From positions 23,380 to 87,379 of the forward strand of contig CAMKJU010000005.1 in the NCBI GenBank assembly GCA_946413265.1: a DNA stretch of 64,000 nt, in the 5' to 3' direction. Source of the DNA: an uncultured Lentisphaerota bacterium. Lineage in GTDB: Bacteria > Verrucomicrobiota > Kiritimatiellia > RFP12 > UBA1067. This document shows, in pieces, positions 1 through 8,317 of this stretch (the first letter of the stretch is position 1; each line of letters begins with the position of its first letter). The notes beneath the pieces are model-generated. The model saw nothing but the letters and a program-made list of their open reading frames with translations, did not search any database and was not told the DNA's origin. The translations under genes were made by a program, and so were the position numbers.

Positions 1-1
1 C

Positions 2-157
2 CAGGGACATCTTGACGACGCCGAGGAGAACGCGCGAAAGGCGGTGGAGTCCAACGGCAAGCTGGCGGAGGCGCGCCGCACGCTTGAAAACGTGTTGAAT
101 GAGAAGAAGTCGGCAGAGAAGTCCAAGCACGAGAAGCTTCTGCAGAAGAACCGGTAG
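2..157 (+). CDS. C-terminal fragment of a charged, probably coiled-coil protein
   Basis: An open frame enters from the left edge and stops at TAG 155-157, giving about 51 codons. The residues are almost entirely Lys, Glu, Ala, Asn and Arg, with a heptad-like pattern (for example KLAEARRTLENVLNEKK), which suggests a helical or coiled-coil tail. No family can be named from this end alone. The rest of the gene lies outside the window. Confidence 0.6.
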   Translation, partial: QGHLDDAEENARKAVESNGKLAEARRTLENVLNEKKSAEKSKHEKLLQKNR

Positions 158-190
158 GCTCCGGCCACGAGACGAGTGCGGAATGGGTGC

Positions 191-220
191 TTGATTAGGG
201 TGCCGCGCGTATGCTATACT
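191..220 (+). promoter_or_regulatory. Extended -10 promoter of the 5'-nucleotidase gene
   Basis: TTGATT (191-196), an 18-bp spacer, then TATACT (215-220) preceded by TGC. The ATG at 228 begins 7 nt after the hexamer, so the predicted transcript start is at the start codon (leaderless). Confidence 0.65.
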
Positions 221-227
221 TCATGCC

Positions 228-1985
228 ATGCTTGCGAAAATCATGAAACGACATTCCTTTCGGCTGGGCGCCGCTGCGTTGGCGCTGGCCGCATCCTTAT
301 TGGCTGCACAGGTCGGCTACGCCGTCAAGTCGCGCGTGATAGTGCTGCACACGAACGACACCCATACCCACATCGACGATGGCCGCGTGGCGTTTTCAGA
401 AATCGCCGCGGAAAGGGCCCGTTACGAGGCGGAGGGTGAGAACGTAATACTCGTGGACGCGGGAGACTACGTGCAGGGTACGGCGCTCGGCGGCTACGAC
501 TCGGGACGCAGCGCAATCGAGATCATGAACGCCACCGGCTACCGGGTCGCCACTCTCGGCAACCATGAGTTCGACTATGGCATCAAGGCGATGTTCGCCA
601 ACGCCGCACACGCCACGTTCCAGACCGTCAGCTGCAACTTCATAGAAAGGAAGTCAGCCGACGATCCGGGGCGTCTCGTGTTTCCAGCCTACACTGTCGT
701 TACGAGCGGCACTGTGAGAGTCGCATTCGTGGGCGTGACCACGCCAACAACTCTCGTCTCGGCGAAGCCCTCCACGTTCCTCGACCCTACCGGCACTTAC
801 CGCGCATACGACTTCATGGCGGGCGAGCGCGGTGCTATGTTGTACAAGGCCGTGCAGGACGCAGTGAACGACGCAGCGCGGCACGCGGACTACGTGATCG
901 TGCTGGGGCACCTGGGCATCTCTCCCGACTGCGCGGACTACATGTCCACAGACGTAATCGCGCACACCACCAACTTCGTGGCGCTCGTCGACGGACACTC
1001 CCACTCGGAGTACACCGGCTCGCGCGTGCGCAACGCCGCCGGAAAGGACGTGATCCTCACGCAGAGCGGCAGCTACCTCGGTCTTCTCGGTTGTCTCGTG
1101 CTTGAGGATGGCCAGTGCGTGATGGCCGGCACGATCTACACGCGCGGCAAGAAGGATGCGAAGGTGTCGCGTCTGGAAAAGGAATTGTCAGACGCCGTCG
1201 AACGGCAGCTCGGCGTGAAGATCGCCCGCGCGCCAGCCACGCTCTGCGCCTATCGTCCAGGCGCGAACGAGCGTCTCGCCCGCAAACAGGGATGTTCGGC
1301 CGGTGACTTCGCGGCGGATGCGGTGCTTTGGTACGCCAACGAAAAGGCGGGGCTTGCGTGCGACTTCGCGATGATGAACGGTGGCAACGTGCGCGCCGAC
1401 GTCCCGGCGGGGGACGTCACGCTCAAGGTGTTGCGCACGGTCCAGCCGTTCGCCGGCGACATTGGCATCGTGGAGGCGAACGGGCGGCAGATACTCGATG
1501 CGCTTGAATTCGGCGCGCAGGCGGTCGGAGACGGCGAGTTCGGCGGATTTCTCCATGTCGCTGGACTTTCGTACACGGTGGACGCGACCGTCAAGCCAAG
1601 CGTGCACGTGGACGCCACGGGCACATGGCTCTCAGGGCCTTCGAACGGCGTCTACCGCGTGAGGGACGTGAAGGTGTACAACCGCAAGGCTGGCGCGTTC
1701 GAGCCGATTAACCCCAACGCCGTCTACCGCATAGCCGGCAACGCCTTCACGCTCGTCGAGGGTGGCGACGGGTTCGCCATGTTCCGCAGCACGAAGAAGG
1801 TCGAGAACGGACTGGCGATGGACTACCTCGTACTTGCCGAATACGCCAAGGCGTTTCGGCGCGGTGCGGACGGAACGCCCGCGCTCACGTCGGCCAACGC
1901 GCCGTTCGCGTCGTTCGCAAACTACCCGCTCAACTACGAAAACCCGGATGGCGCCGGCCGCATTACGATCAAGGGCCTCCGCTAA
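228..1985 (+). CDS. Secreted 5'-nucleotidase / UshA-type bifunctional phosphatase
   Basis: This is a 585-aa protein predicted to dephosphorylate nucleotides in the periplasm. Residues 1-32 form a signal peptide (basic start, Ala/Leu core). The metallophosphatase domain follows with HTNDTHTHI near residue 41, VDAGD, GNHEFDYG, a GHLG motif and GHSHSEY, which supply the usual dimetal ligands. The C-terminal half carries the 5'-nucleotidase substrate domain (MMNGGNVRADVPAGDVT and the following QPF segment). Length and order match the UshA/YfkN family. The start at 228 is chosen because the -10 hexamer ends 7 nt upstream, as at other leaderless genes here; ATG 243 is an alternative. It is monocistronic. 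Confidence 0.9.
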   Translation: MLAKIMKRHSFRLGAAALALAASLLAAQVGYAVKSRVIVLHTNDTHTHIDDGRVAFSEIAAERARYEAEGENVILVDAGDYVQGTALGGYDSGRSAIEIMNATGYRVATLGNHEFDYGIKAMFANAAHATFQTVSCNFIERKSADDPGRLVFPAYTVVTSGTVRVAFVGVTTPTTLVSAKPSTFLDPTGTYRAYDFMAGERGAMLYKAVQDAVNDAARHADYVIVLGHLGISPDCADYMSTDVIAHTTNFVALVDGHSHSEYTGSRVRNAAGKDVILTQSGSYLGLLGCLVLEDGQCVMAGTIYTRGKKDAKVSRLEKELSDAVERQLGVKIARAPATLCAYRPGANERLARKQGCSAGDFAADAVLWYANEKAGLACDFAMMNGGNVRADVPAGDVTLKVLRTVQPFAGDIGIVEANGRQILDALEFGAQAVGDGEFGGFLHVAGLSYTVDATVKPSVHVDATGTWLSGPSNGVYRVRDVKVYNRKAGAFEPINPNAVYRIAGNAFTLVEGGDGFAMFRSTKKVENGLAMDYLVLAEYAKAFRRGADGTPALTSANAPFASFANYPLNYENPDGAGRITIKGLR

Positions 1986-1995
1986 CGCATGGGCG

Positions 1996-2009
1996 CGACA
2001 AGCGCGGCC
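1996..2009 (+). repeat. Copy of a dispersed 14-nt repeat core
   Basis: The 14-mer CGACAAGCGCGGCC just after the nucleotidase stop is identical to two direct copies and one inverted copy inside the small gene at 62604-62975. It marks a dispersed short repeat family. Confidence 0.55.
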
Positions 2010-2046
2010 ACGCTGTTGTAAAGTGGTTAAAGGTGAATTATTCCAC

Positions 2047-2193
2047 TTGCGGTCAACCATGGGTATATGATAAACTAAACGCAGCTGGTCTGGTTAAACC
2101 TAAAGGTTCTGCCGGCCTCGGACGGAATATGAACATTGAGGAGTGCCCCGTTAATTAGGGGGCAAGCTTCAGGAGGAAAGGAAGCGACAAAAG
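2047..2193 (+). promoter_or_regulatory. Promoter and long leader of the InlB-repeat protein gene
   Basis: TTGCGG (2047-2052), an 18-bp spacer and TAAACT (2071-2076) with upstream TGA form an extended -10 promoter. Unlike most promoters here it is followed by a leader of about 110 nt. The leader holds a stem (TGCCCC pairing with GGGGCA around 2144-2165) and an 8-codon micro-ORF (ATG 2129, TAG 2156). AGGAGG (2171-2176) and AAGGAAG (2178-2184) precede the ATG at 2194. I recognise no known riboswitch; an attenuation role is only a possibility. Confidence 0.5.
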
Positions 2194-5034
2194 ATGAAAG
2201 AGAATGTCGGAGACGAGCAGGCTCATGTAGCCAATCTGCGAATGCGCCATGGCGAGGGGGATGCCGTGTCGGCGAAGCTGAGGCGCGGTTTTGCGGTCGG
2301 CAGAAGGTTGGCGGTGGCGGCATTGGTCGCATTGTCCGCCATGGGCGCCTTCGCGGATGCCAAATCAGCGTGGTTTTCCAATCATAGTTTTTCATGGGTA
2401 ACATTGACGAATACCATTACTGTCAATGTCGGCTCTGAGACTCCAACTGTCGTCCATACCAAAGATTTACTGGAAAATAACATTACTAGTAAGAACTTAG
2501 GTGGCGGTGTGACACTTGTTCTTACCGATTCAATATGGACTCTGAGAATGTCTGGTAATGTCTCTATATATGGGATTGATTCAAAAAAATCCATAGCCAT
2601 TGAACTCATGCCTGGATCCTTCACGCACATTACAGCACCGCGTCCATATACTGACTCTGGTAACAACAAGAGTGTATATGGGATTTATTGTGAGCACGGG
2701 TTGCTCATTCATGGCAATGGAACATTGTCGGTTAGCCACCTGGGGAGTAGTTTGTCTTCTCAGGGTTGTGGAATAGCGATACGCTATCGCGATCTTCTGA
2801 TAACAGGTGGGGCTTCAGTTCGTGTGCAGACGGCTGGAGTGCCTGCGATAGAGGCGGGGAAGAATGGTGATGGCACATCGATGTCTGATTTGTCGGTCGT
2901 CGGTGCGCTGTTAGAGACGACTGGCGGTAGGGTATGGTCGCGCGGGGACATGCTTTTTGACAGGGCCGTCGTCAACATATTATCCTTAGGAGAAGGAATA
3001 AATGCGTGGGGCAACTTGACCATGGGCAGATCTTTCTGCGCGAGCATGGCGAGGGAAGGAACTGCAATCTCTACCACAAAGGTTCTGAATTTTGACAACT
3101 CCATAGTCTATGCGTTGTCGAAGGAGGACACGTGCGTAAAAGTGCTATACGACACCTCTCATGAACCGAGTCTTGTCGGAAAAGGTTTGTACAAGTTTGC
3201 GACGCTTGGAGGAACGGGGAAGTCTGCGTTTGAGTTTAATCTTCCAATGAAGTTCGAGGGCGGAGTACTTGTAACCTGTGCACCAGGCGGATATGGGATG
3301 CGGTCGACATTGTACGACTTTACCCTCAATTCAGGGTTGATTCGTAACCAATATTCTATGAACCCAAAGAACGAGTTTTTTGTGAGCAGAGAACTTATGG
3401 ACGCTTACGATTTTATTGTCGGGTGGGAGGCATTAGAATATGAAACAGAGTTCAATCCATATAATGAAATTGAGTTATTCATTGGATATACAATGCTTGA
3501 CTGGATTGAAGCACAGGGCATTGAAACGCCTAGTGGAGATGCGTACGCAGCTGTTGCGACGGCAAGTTTTTGCTTGAATGGAGGGACGATACTTCCTGAG
3601 GCGTCTGAAATGGGGGTGATCGTGAACGGTTCAGGCGGTGAGTATTTGGAACCGACAGTAAAAGGCGGTAGTCTGCGCGGGCCAATTGGATACTATTACA
3701 TTTATGCGGGTGGCTATAACGAGATGTGTGCGGTTTCTGAAAGAGGGGCCGGACGGCATGCTGATGGGACTCCTGAATACGCTCTTGTCTGCGTGACAAA
3801 TAGAGTTGCCGGCGAGCCGTACAGTCGCGTCACGAGCGGCTGGACGGCCAAGCTGCCAAGCGGCTATGACACCTCGTCGCTTTATCTCGACGGCGAGAAC
3901 AAGCTCTACTTCTGGGTGCCAGAGGAGTATGCAAAGTCCGGCTCTGGTGGTGGCTCCGGCTCAGGTAGAGGCTCGGGGTCAGGGAGAGGCACTTATTGGG
4001 ATCGGACATACTGTACGGTCACGCTTGACTTCAATGGCGGCAATGGAGGCATAGGAAGCAGTTTCCTTAATGTTCAGGTCAAGAGCGGTGAAGCGGTTGG
4101 ATACTTGCCGGCGCCGACGCGGGCCGGCTATTCGTTCGATGGCTGGTGGACGGCGAAGAGCGGCGGGTTTCGGATAACCGCAGAGACTAAGGTGACTAGT
4201 TCCGTCACCTACTACGCGCACTGGCGGTCGAACGGTTCATCCGGCGGTGGTTCGGGAAGTGACAGCGCCATCGGCGGGAGAATACCGGACATGACGTTCG
4301 CCAAGACGCAGGTGGTGACGGGGGCGTTGTACAGAGACGGCAATCTGGTCGGTTCGGTGCAGGTGAAGGCTGGGAAGATCAATGTACGAAAGGACACGGT
4401 GAATCTTACCATTGTAGCAACAGTGTTGGCTGACGGAAAGGTGAAGAAGGTTACGGTCAGGGCGGTGTTGCGGGATGCGAGCGAGGCGAGATCGGCGCGT
4501 CACATGGGAACATTCTCTTTCAAGGCGCCGATTGGCGCTATGACGTTTGTGCTGAATACGGACGGAACCTTCTCGTTGACGAACGCCTCCTACGCAATGG
4601 GGAAGGCGACCGTGGGTGGTACGCTGAAGAGCGGTTCGCGGGGAACCTTCCGGTTGGAGGGCTTCAATCTTGCTGTGCCTGGTGAGTCGCTGGGTAACCT
4701 ATTGCCGTACGAGGTATCGTTTGGCATCGCGGGCACGAGATGGCAGTTTGCCAAGACGGCGGCCGTGAAGTGGGTGAAAGACAGGTCGACGGGTGAATCC
4801 GTCCTTGTGGCGGACTCGGACAATCCTTCGTCCTTGAAACTCTCCTATGTGGCGAAGACAGGCGTCTTCAAAGGCTCGTTCAAGGCATACGCGTTGGAGA
4901 CCGTGGCTGGTGGCAAGAAGAATCTTAAGAAATACACGGTGAATGTAATTGGAATCGTGGCGGATGGCATTGGTCAGGGCGAGGCCTCATGCAGACGTCC
5001 ATCCGCCGGTCCATGGAAGGTGACCGTGAAATAG
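2194..5034 (+). CDS. Large secreted protein with an InlB/Listeria-Bacteroides B-repeat
   Basis: This is a 946-aa exported protein of unknown function. The N-terminus has a non-cleavable-looking extension, then a signal segment ending AMGAFADA near residue 54. Residues about 55-590 are beta-rich (short Gly/Ser/Thr/Val strands) and match nothing I know. A Gly/Ser-rich linker near residues 585-603 leads into one InlB B-repeat (LDFNGGNGGIG, GYSFDGWW, VTYYAHW; about 606-678), a surface-protein module. A second Gly/Ser linker precedes a C-terminal beta-rich region ending GPWKVTVK. Bases 2380-3790 are clearly more AT-rich than the flanks, while the C-terminal part is GC-rich like its neighbours, so the gene looks mosaic. 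The start at 2194 is supported by AAGGAAG 9 nt upstream. Likely cell-surface or secreted. Confidence 0.75.
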   Translation: MKENVGDEQAHVANLRMRHGEGDAVSAKLRRGFAVGRRLAVAALVALSAMGAFADAKSAWFSNHSFSWVTLTNTITVNVGSETPTVVHTKDLLENNITSKNLGGGVTLVLTDSIWTLRMSGNVSIYGIDSKKSIAIELMPGSFTHITAPRPYTDSGNNKSVYGIYCEHGLLIHGNGTLSVSHLGSSLSSQGCGIAIRYRDLLITGGASVRVQTAGVPAIEAGKNGDGTSMSDLSVVGALLETTGGRVWSRGDMLFDRAVVNILSLGEGINAWGNLTMGRSFCASMAREGTAISTTKVLNFDNSIVYALSKEDTCVKVLYDTSHEPSLVGKGLYKFATLGGTGKSAFEFNLPMKFEGGVLVTCAPGGYGMRSTLYDFTLNSGLIRNQYSMNPKNEFFVSRELMDAYDFIVGWEALEYETEFNPYNEIELFIGYTMLDWIEAQGIETPSGDAYAAVATASFCLNGGTILPEASEMGVIVNGSGGEYLEPTVKGGSLRGPIGYYYIYAGGYNEMCAVSERGAGRHADGTPEYALVCVTNRVAGEPYSRVTSGWTAKLPSGYDTSSLYLDGENKLYFWVPEEYAKSGSGGGSGSGRGSGSGRGTYWDRTYCTVTLDFNGGNGGIGSSFLNVQVKSGEAVGYLPAPTRAGYSFDGWWTAKSGGFRITAETKVTSSVTYYAHWRSNGSSGGGSGSDSAIGGRIPDMTFAKTQVVTGALYRDGNLVGSVQVKAGKINVRKDTVNLTIVATVLADGKVKKVTVRAVLRDASEARSARHMGTFSFKAPIGAMTFVLNTDGTFSLTNASYAMGKATVGGTLKSGSRGTFRLEGFNLAVPGESLGNLLPYEVSFGIAGTRWQFAKTAAVKWVKDRSTGESVLVADSDNPSSLKLSYVAKTGVFKGSFKAYALETVAGGKKNLKKYTVNVIGIVADGIGQGEASCRRPSAGPWKVTVK

Positions 5035-5062
5035 AAATCCGCGTATTGGCAAGAAGGTATCT

Positions 5063-5090
5063 TTGCGAGCGGCAGGGATTATGGTAAACT
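5063..5090 (+). promoter_or_regulatory. Leaderless promoter of fmt
   Basis: TTGCGA (5063-5068), a 16-bp spacer and TAAACT (5085-5090) preceded by TGG. The fmt ATG at 5100 begins 9 nt after the hexamer. Confidence 0.6.
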
Positions 5091-5099
5091 ATCCCCGTC

Positions 5100-6092
5100 A
5101 TGCGAATTGTTTTTATGGGTTCATCATCGGCTTCGGCCATGTGTCTGAAGGGCCTCCTGCGCTATCCTGAGCTGCAGGTGGTCGGCCTTGTCACACAGCC
5201 GGACCGTCCGGCGGGGCGCGGGCGCGAGCTCACGCCGTGTCCTTGTCGTAAGTACGCGATCGAGCGCGGCATCAAGGAATGCATCACTCCAGAGAACGTG
5301 AACGCGCCCGAGGCGCTCGCGTGGATTCGCGCGAAGAAGCCGGACGCGATCGCCGTGGTTGCATTCGGGCAGTTCCTCAAGAAGGAGATTCTCGAACTAC
5401 CGCCGTTCGGCTGCATCAACTGTCATTTTTCGCTTCTGCCTAAGTACCGAGGTGCTGCGCCCGTGACGGCTGCGGTGCTTGCCGGCGACGAGCTTTCCGG
5501 CGTGAGCGTGATCAAGATGGGCCTTGGCATGGATGACGGCCCGATCCTGATGAGCAAGGTGGAGCCGGTCTATCCGGAGGACACGGCGGAAACGCTCATG
5601 GAGAAGCTCGCGATCTGCGGCGGCGTTACCCTCGCTAAGACAATGCGGATGCTTGCAGCGGGCACGCTGCCCCCGCCCCAGCCGCAGGAGGAGGCGCGCG
5701 TCACGTTTGCGCACAAGATCAAGAAGACGGACGGCCTCATCGACTGGAGCCGTCTGCGCTCGTACGACATCGAACGCATGCTGCGCGCCTACGTGCCCTG
5801 GCCGGGCTGCTACACCTTCCTCCCCATGCGTTTCCGCAGGAAGGGGAACACGGGGCGCGTGACCGTGATGGGCGTCGAGTTCGTGCCGTCCGACAAGATC
5901 GCCCCCGCATGGCGCGGCGAGATGCCGGGTACGGTCCTCTCCACTACGAAGCGCGGACCGATCATCCGCACGCTCGACGGCGCGGTGCTGCTCGTGTCGC
6001 TAAAGGCCGAGGGCGCGCGCGCGATGGGCGGCGGACAGTTTCTGCTGGGGCGTCCGCTCACGCCGCTGACGGACATGTTGCTGAACGACTGA
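5100..6092 (+). CDS. fmt: Methionyl-tRNA formyltransferase
   Basis: This 330-aa enzyme transfers a formyl group from 10-formyl-THF to Met-tRNA(fMet) for translation initiation. It starts with the MRIVFMGSS beta strand of the formyltransferase Rossmann-like fold. The signature HFSLLPKYRGAAP follows N107 and contains H109, and GMDDGP supplies D145. These match the catalytic Asn/His/Asp triad of the family (N106, H108, D144 in E. coli). A C-terminal OB-like tRNA-binding domain follows (from about residue 200, with DWSRLRSYDIERMLRAY). Length is typical. It starts a likely operon with the phosphorylase (12-nt gap) and the GspG-like gene. No def gene is adjacent. Confidence 0.95.
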   Translation: MRIVFMGSSSASAMCLKGLLRYPELQVVGLVTQPDRPAGRGRELTPCPCRKYAIERGIKECITPENVNAPEALAWIRAKKPDAIAVVAFGQFLKKEILELPPFGCINCHFSLLPKYRGAAPVTAAVLAGDELSGVSVIKMGLGMDDGPILMSKVEPVYPEDTAETLMEKLAICGGVTLAKTMRMLAAGTLPPPQPQEEARVTFAHKIKKTDGLIDWSRLRSYDIERMLRAYVPWPGCYTFLPMRFRRKGNTGRVTVMGVEFVPSDKIAPAWRGEMPGTVLSTTKRGPIIRTLDGAVLLVSLKAEGARAMGGGQFLLGRPLTPLTDMLLND

Positions 6093-6104
6093 CGGGAGGC
6101 GGTC

Positions 6105-7418
6105 ATGATCGTCAAACTGCTGCTCGACAAAAAACGAGAAGGGGGCGAACTGGCGCCGGAGGAGATTCGCGCGCTGATCGACGCCTACACGCGCGGAGAT
6201 GTGCCCGACTACCAGATGGCGGCGTTCGCGATGGCCGTGTGCTGCCGCGGGATGACGCCGGCGGAGACGCACGCGCTCACGGACGCAATGCAGCATTCCG
6301 GCGAATGCCTCAAATGGCAAGGACCTTCCGCCGACAAGCATTCGACGGGCGGCATCGGCGACAAACTTTCGCTCATCATCCAACCGCTTGCCGCGTCATG
6401 CGGGATATCCGTGCCGTCCCTTGCGGGACGCGGCCTCGGGCTCACGGGAGGCACGGTGGACAAGCTCGAGTCGATTCCCGGCTACAACGCATGCCTGTCG
6501 CTTGACGATTTCAGGCGCGTGGTGTCGGAATGTGGCGTGTCGATCGCCGCGCAGACGGCGGAGATCGCGCCGGCGGACAAGAAGCTCTACGCGCTCCGCG
6601 ACGTGACGGGCACGGTGCCGTCGATTCCGCTCATCGTAGGCTCGATTCTCTCGAAGAAGCTCGCGGAGGGCGCGGGGACGCTCGTCTTCGACGTGAAGTG
6701 CGGCGCGGGTGCGTTCATGAAGACGCGCGCGGAGGCGTGCGCGCTCGCGCGGGCACTGGTGGATGGTGCGCGCGCGGCGGGACGTCGCGCGGCGGCGCTT
6801 GTGACGGCGATGGACGAGCCGCTCGGGTGGACTGTTGGCAACGCGCTTGAGGTTGAGGAGGCGATTGGGGTGCTGGGGGGCGGCGCGCTCGGTGATCGCG
6901 CCCTACCGTGGCCGCTCCCGGATGATGTGGTGGAGCTTTCAGTGGAGTTGGCGGCGCGGATGGTGGCGTTGGAGAAGGGCGTGGCGCTTGAAGAGGCGCG
7001 GGCGATGTGCCGGGAGAACCTTGCGAACGGCGCGGCCTGGGCGCGGTTTGCGGAGATGGTGAAGTTGCACGGCGGCGACTTGGAGGCGTTCGCGTTGCGT
7101 CCGCGCGGCGAGGCGCACGTTGTCGCTGCGTCGTGTGCCGGGTATGTGGCGCGGGTCGACGCGGAGGGAATAGCGAAGGCGGCGTTCGAGTTGGGGGCGG
7201 GGCGTGCGAAGTCCGATGATGCCATCGACTTCTCGGCCGGCGTGACGCTCGCCGTGGCGCATGGTGACCGCGTGGAGGTTGGGCAGCCGCTTGCGTGGCT
7301 GTATGCGCCAACGCGGCCGGAGCGTCTGGCCGATGCGGCGCGACTTGTCCAGGAGTCTGTTGCGGTCACGTCGGAGCAGCCAGTTGCCAAGCAGTTGATA
7401 CTGGAGGTGGTCGAATGA
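6105..7418 (+). CDS. Pyrimidine-nucleoside (thymidine) phosphorylase
   Basis: A 437-aa enzyme of the DeoA/Pdp family, cleaving thymidine or uridine with phosphate to base and (deoxy)ribose-1-phosphate. It has the N-terminal helical domain, the phosphate-binding signature KHSTGGIGDKLSL near residue 82, the glycosyltransferase-family-3 loop SLAGRGLGLTGGTVDKLES near residue 105, and a C-terminal PYNP domain. Length matches the family (about 435-440 aa). GGGAGG lies just upstream of ATG 6105. Salvage of nucleosides would fit with the secreted 5'-nucleotidase at 228. The stop overlaps the next ATG by 4 nt (ATGA), indicating translational coupling. Whether deoA or pdp is the right symbol cannot be settled from sequence. 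Confidence 0.9.
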   Translation: MIVKLLLDKKREGGELAPEEIRALIDAYTRGDVPDYQMAAFAMAVCCRGMTPAETHALTDAMQHSGECLKWQGPSADKHSTGGIGDKLSLIIQPLAASCGISVPSLAGRGLGLTGGTVDKLESIPGYNACLSLDDFRRVVSECGVSIAAQTAEIAPADKKLYALRDVTGTVPSIPLIVGSILSKKLAEGAGTLVFDVKCGAGAFMKTRAEACALARALVDGARAAGRRAAALVTAMDEPLGWTVGNALEVEEAIGVLGGGALGDRALPWPLPDDVVELSVELAARMVALEKGVALEEARAMCRENLANGAAWARFAEMVKLHGGDLEAFALRPRGEAHVVAASCAGYVARVDAEGIAKAAFELGAGRAKSDDAIDFSAGVTLAVAHGDRVEVGQPLAWLYAPTRPERLADAARLVQESVAVTSEQPVAKQLILEVVE

Positions 7419-8068
7419 CGGAAGCGGAAAAGTCGTCACCGAAGAGGCGTCCGCTCTCGAAGCAGGAGCGCAACAGGAAGATCAAGGCCATCTACCATGA
7501 GCTGGAGGCCAAGAAGCGGGAGCTGGGTCTGCGTGCGCCGATGATCAAGCGCGGGCCGGTGTTCTACGTGGCAGTGCTTGTGGTGCTGCTGTTGATCGGG
7601 GGGCTTGTGATCCAGGCCGCCGGAAAGGGCGGCGGCAAGAAGATGCGCGACGGCAACATCGTCAGGGCCGAGCAGAGCGTGTCCGCGCTTGCCGAGGCGC
7701 TGGGGCGGTTCAAGTTCCACTGCGGGGTCTACCCTACGGAGAAGGAGGGGCTGGCCGCGCTTTCGGAGAAGTTCTCGACGCACGCGGGTTGGGTCGGCCC
7801 CTACGCCGAGCGGATACTGCCAGATCCGTGGAAGCATCCCTACGTGTACGAGCCGACGAACGATCCGCCGGTCGTGCTGTCGTTGGGGCCGGACGGCGTA
7901 CGCGGCACGGCGGACGACATCGTGCCGGATCCGGAGCTCTTCGCGAAGCCGTTCAAGGACACGTCCTGGACGAACGACTGGGTCTATTTCAGCCGACGTG
8001 GCATCGTGGTGGTGCCCACGCAGGAGGAGAAGGAGAAACTTCTCAAGGAAGGGATGCGGGATCGGTAA
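7415..8068 (+). CDS. GspG-like (T2SS pseudopilin C-domain) membrane protein
   Basis: A 217-aa protein starting at the ATG that overlaps the previous stop. It has a basic cytoplasmic N-terminus of about 45 residues, one membrane helix (about 47-68, FYVAVLVVLLLIGGLVI) and a GspG-type C-terminal domain: YPTEKEGLAAL, ILPDPWKHPYVYEP, then SLGPDGVRGTADDI, which corresponds to the calcium-binding end of GspG pseudopilins. It lacks the G|FTLxE prepilin cleavage site, so it cannot be a normal pseudopilin. It may be a membrane-anchored descendant. It lies far from the secretion locus at 55.8 kb and is coupled to the phosphorylase gene instead. Confidence 0.7.
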   Translation: MTEAEKSSPKRRPLSKQERNRKIKAIYHELEAKKRELGLRAPMIKRGPVFYVAVLVVLLLIGGLVIQAAGKGGGKKMRDGNIVRAEQSVSALAEALGRFKFHCGVYPTEKEGLAALSEKFSTHAGWVGPYAERILPDPWKHPYVYEPTNDPPVVLSLGPDGVRGTADDIVPDPELFAKPFKDTSWTNDWVYFSRRGIVVVPTQEEKEKLLKEGMRDR

Positions 8069-8279
8069 GCCGCTTGCGGCGCAACGCCAGGATGGCTCCG
8101 CCCACAAGCAACAGCAGGCAGCCGGAAGGCTCTGGAACCGCGTAGAGTTCGGGCGCCCACGGTACCTGGTCTTGCAACGAGACGCCGCCGGAGGAGATGT
8201 GGCTTGTCAGGTCCCTGTAGTAGGCTTGCGCCGTGGCAGGGGGAAAGGTCTGCCTGGAGCGAGATAGTGAAAACGCCGG
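8043..8279 (-). pseudogene. 3' remnant of a PEP-CTERM protein gene
   Basis: Reading the minus strand, an open frame without a start runs from an in-frame TGA (8280-8282) to a TGA at 8043-8045, 78 residues. Its end is a textbook PEP-CTERM sorting signal: AVPEPSGCLLLL, a hydrophobic helix through VGGAILAL, then RRKR and a short tail. PEP-CTERM tails direct proteins to exosortase/archaeosortase processing in diderm bacteria. The upstream body and start codon are missing, and the frame runs tail-to-tail into the GspG-like gene. I infer a gene truncated by rearrangement, possibly when the neighbouring AAA/PD-(D/E)XK gene arrived. Confidence 0.75.
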
Positions 8280-8282
8280 TCA

Positions 8283-8311
8283 CTGCGCGGATCGCTGAAT
8301 TATGGTATACT
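8283..8311 (+). promoter_or_regulatory. Leaderless promoter of the first AAA/PD-(D/E)XK gene
   Basis: TATACT (8306-8311) preceded by TGG; a weak CTGCGC lies 17 bp upstream (8283-8288). The ATG at 8318 begins 6 nt after the hexamer. This fixes the start and rejects the upstream ATG at 8204, which precedes the promoter. Confidence 0.65.
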
Positions 8312-8317
8312 TACCGC

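Noticed and set aside
7415..8068. Calling this gene a true T2SS major pseudopilin (gspG)
   Set aside because: No prepilin peptidase site at any possible start, and no secretion genes around it.
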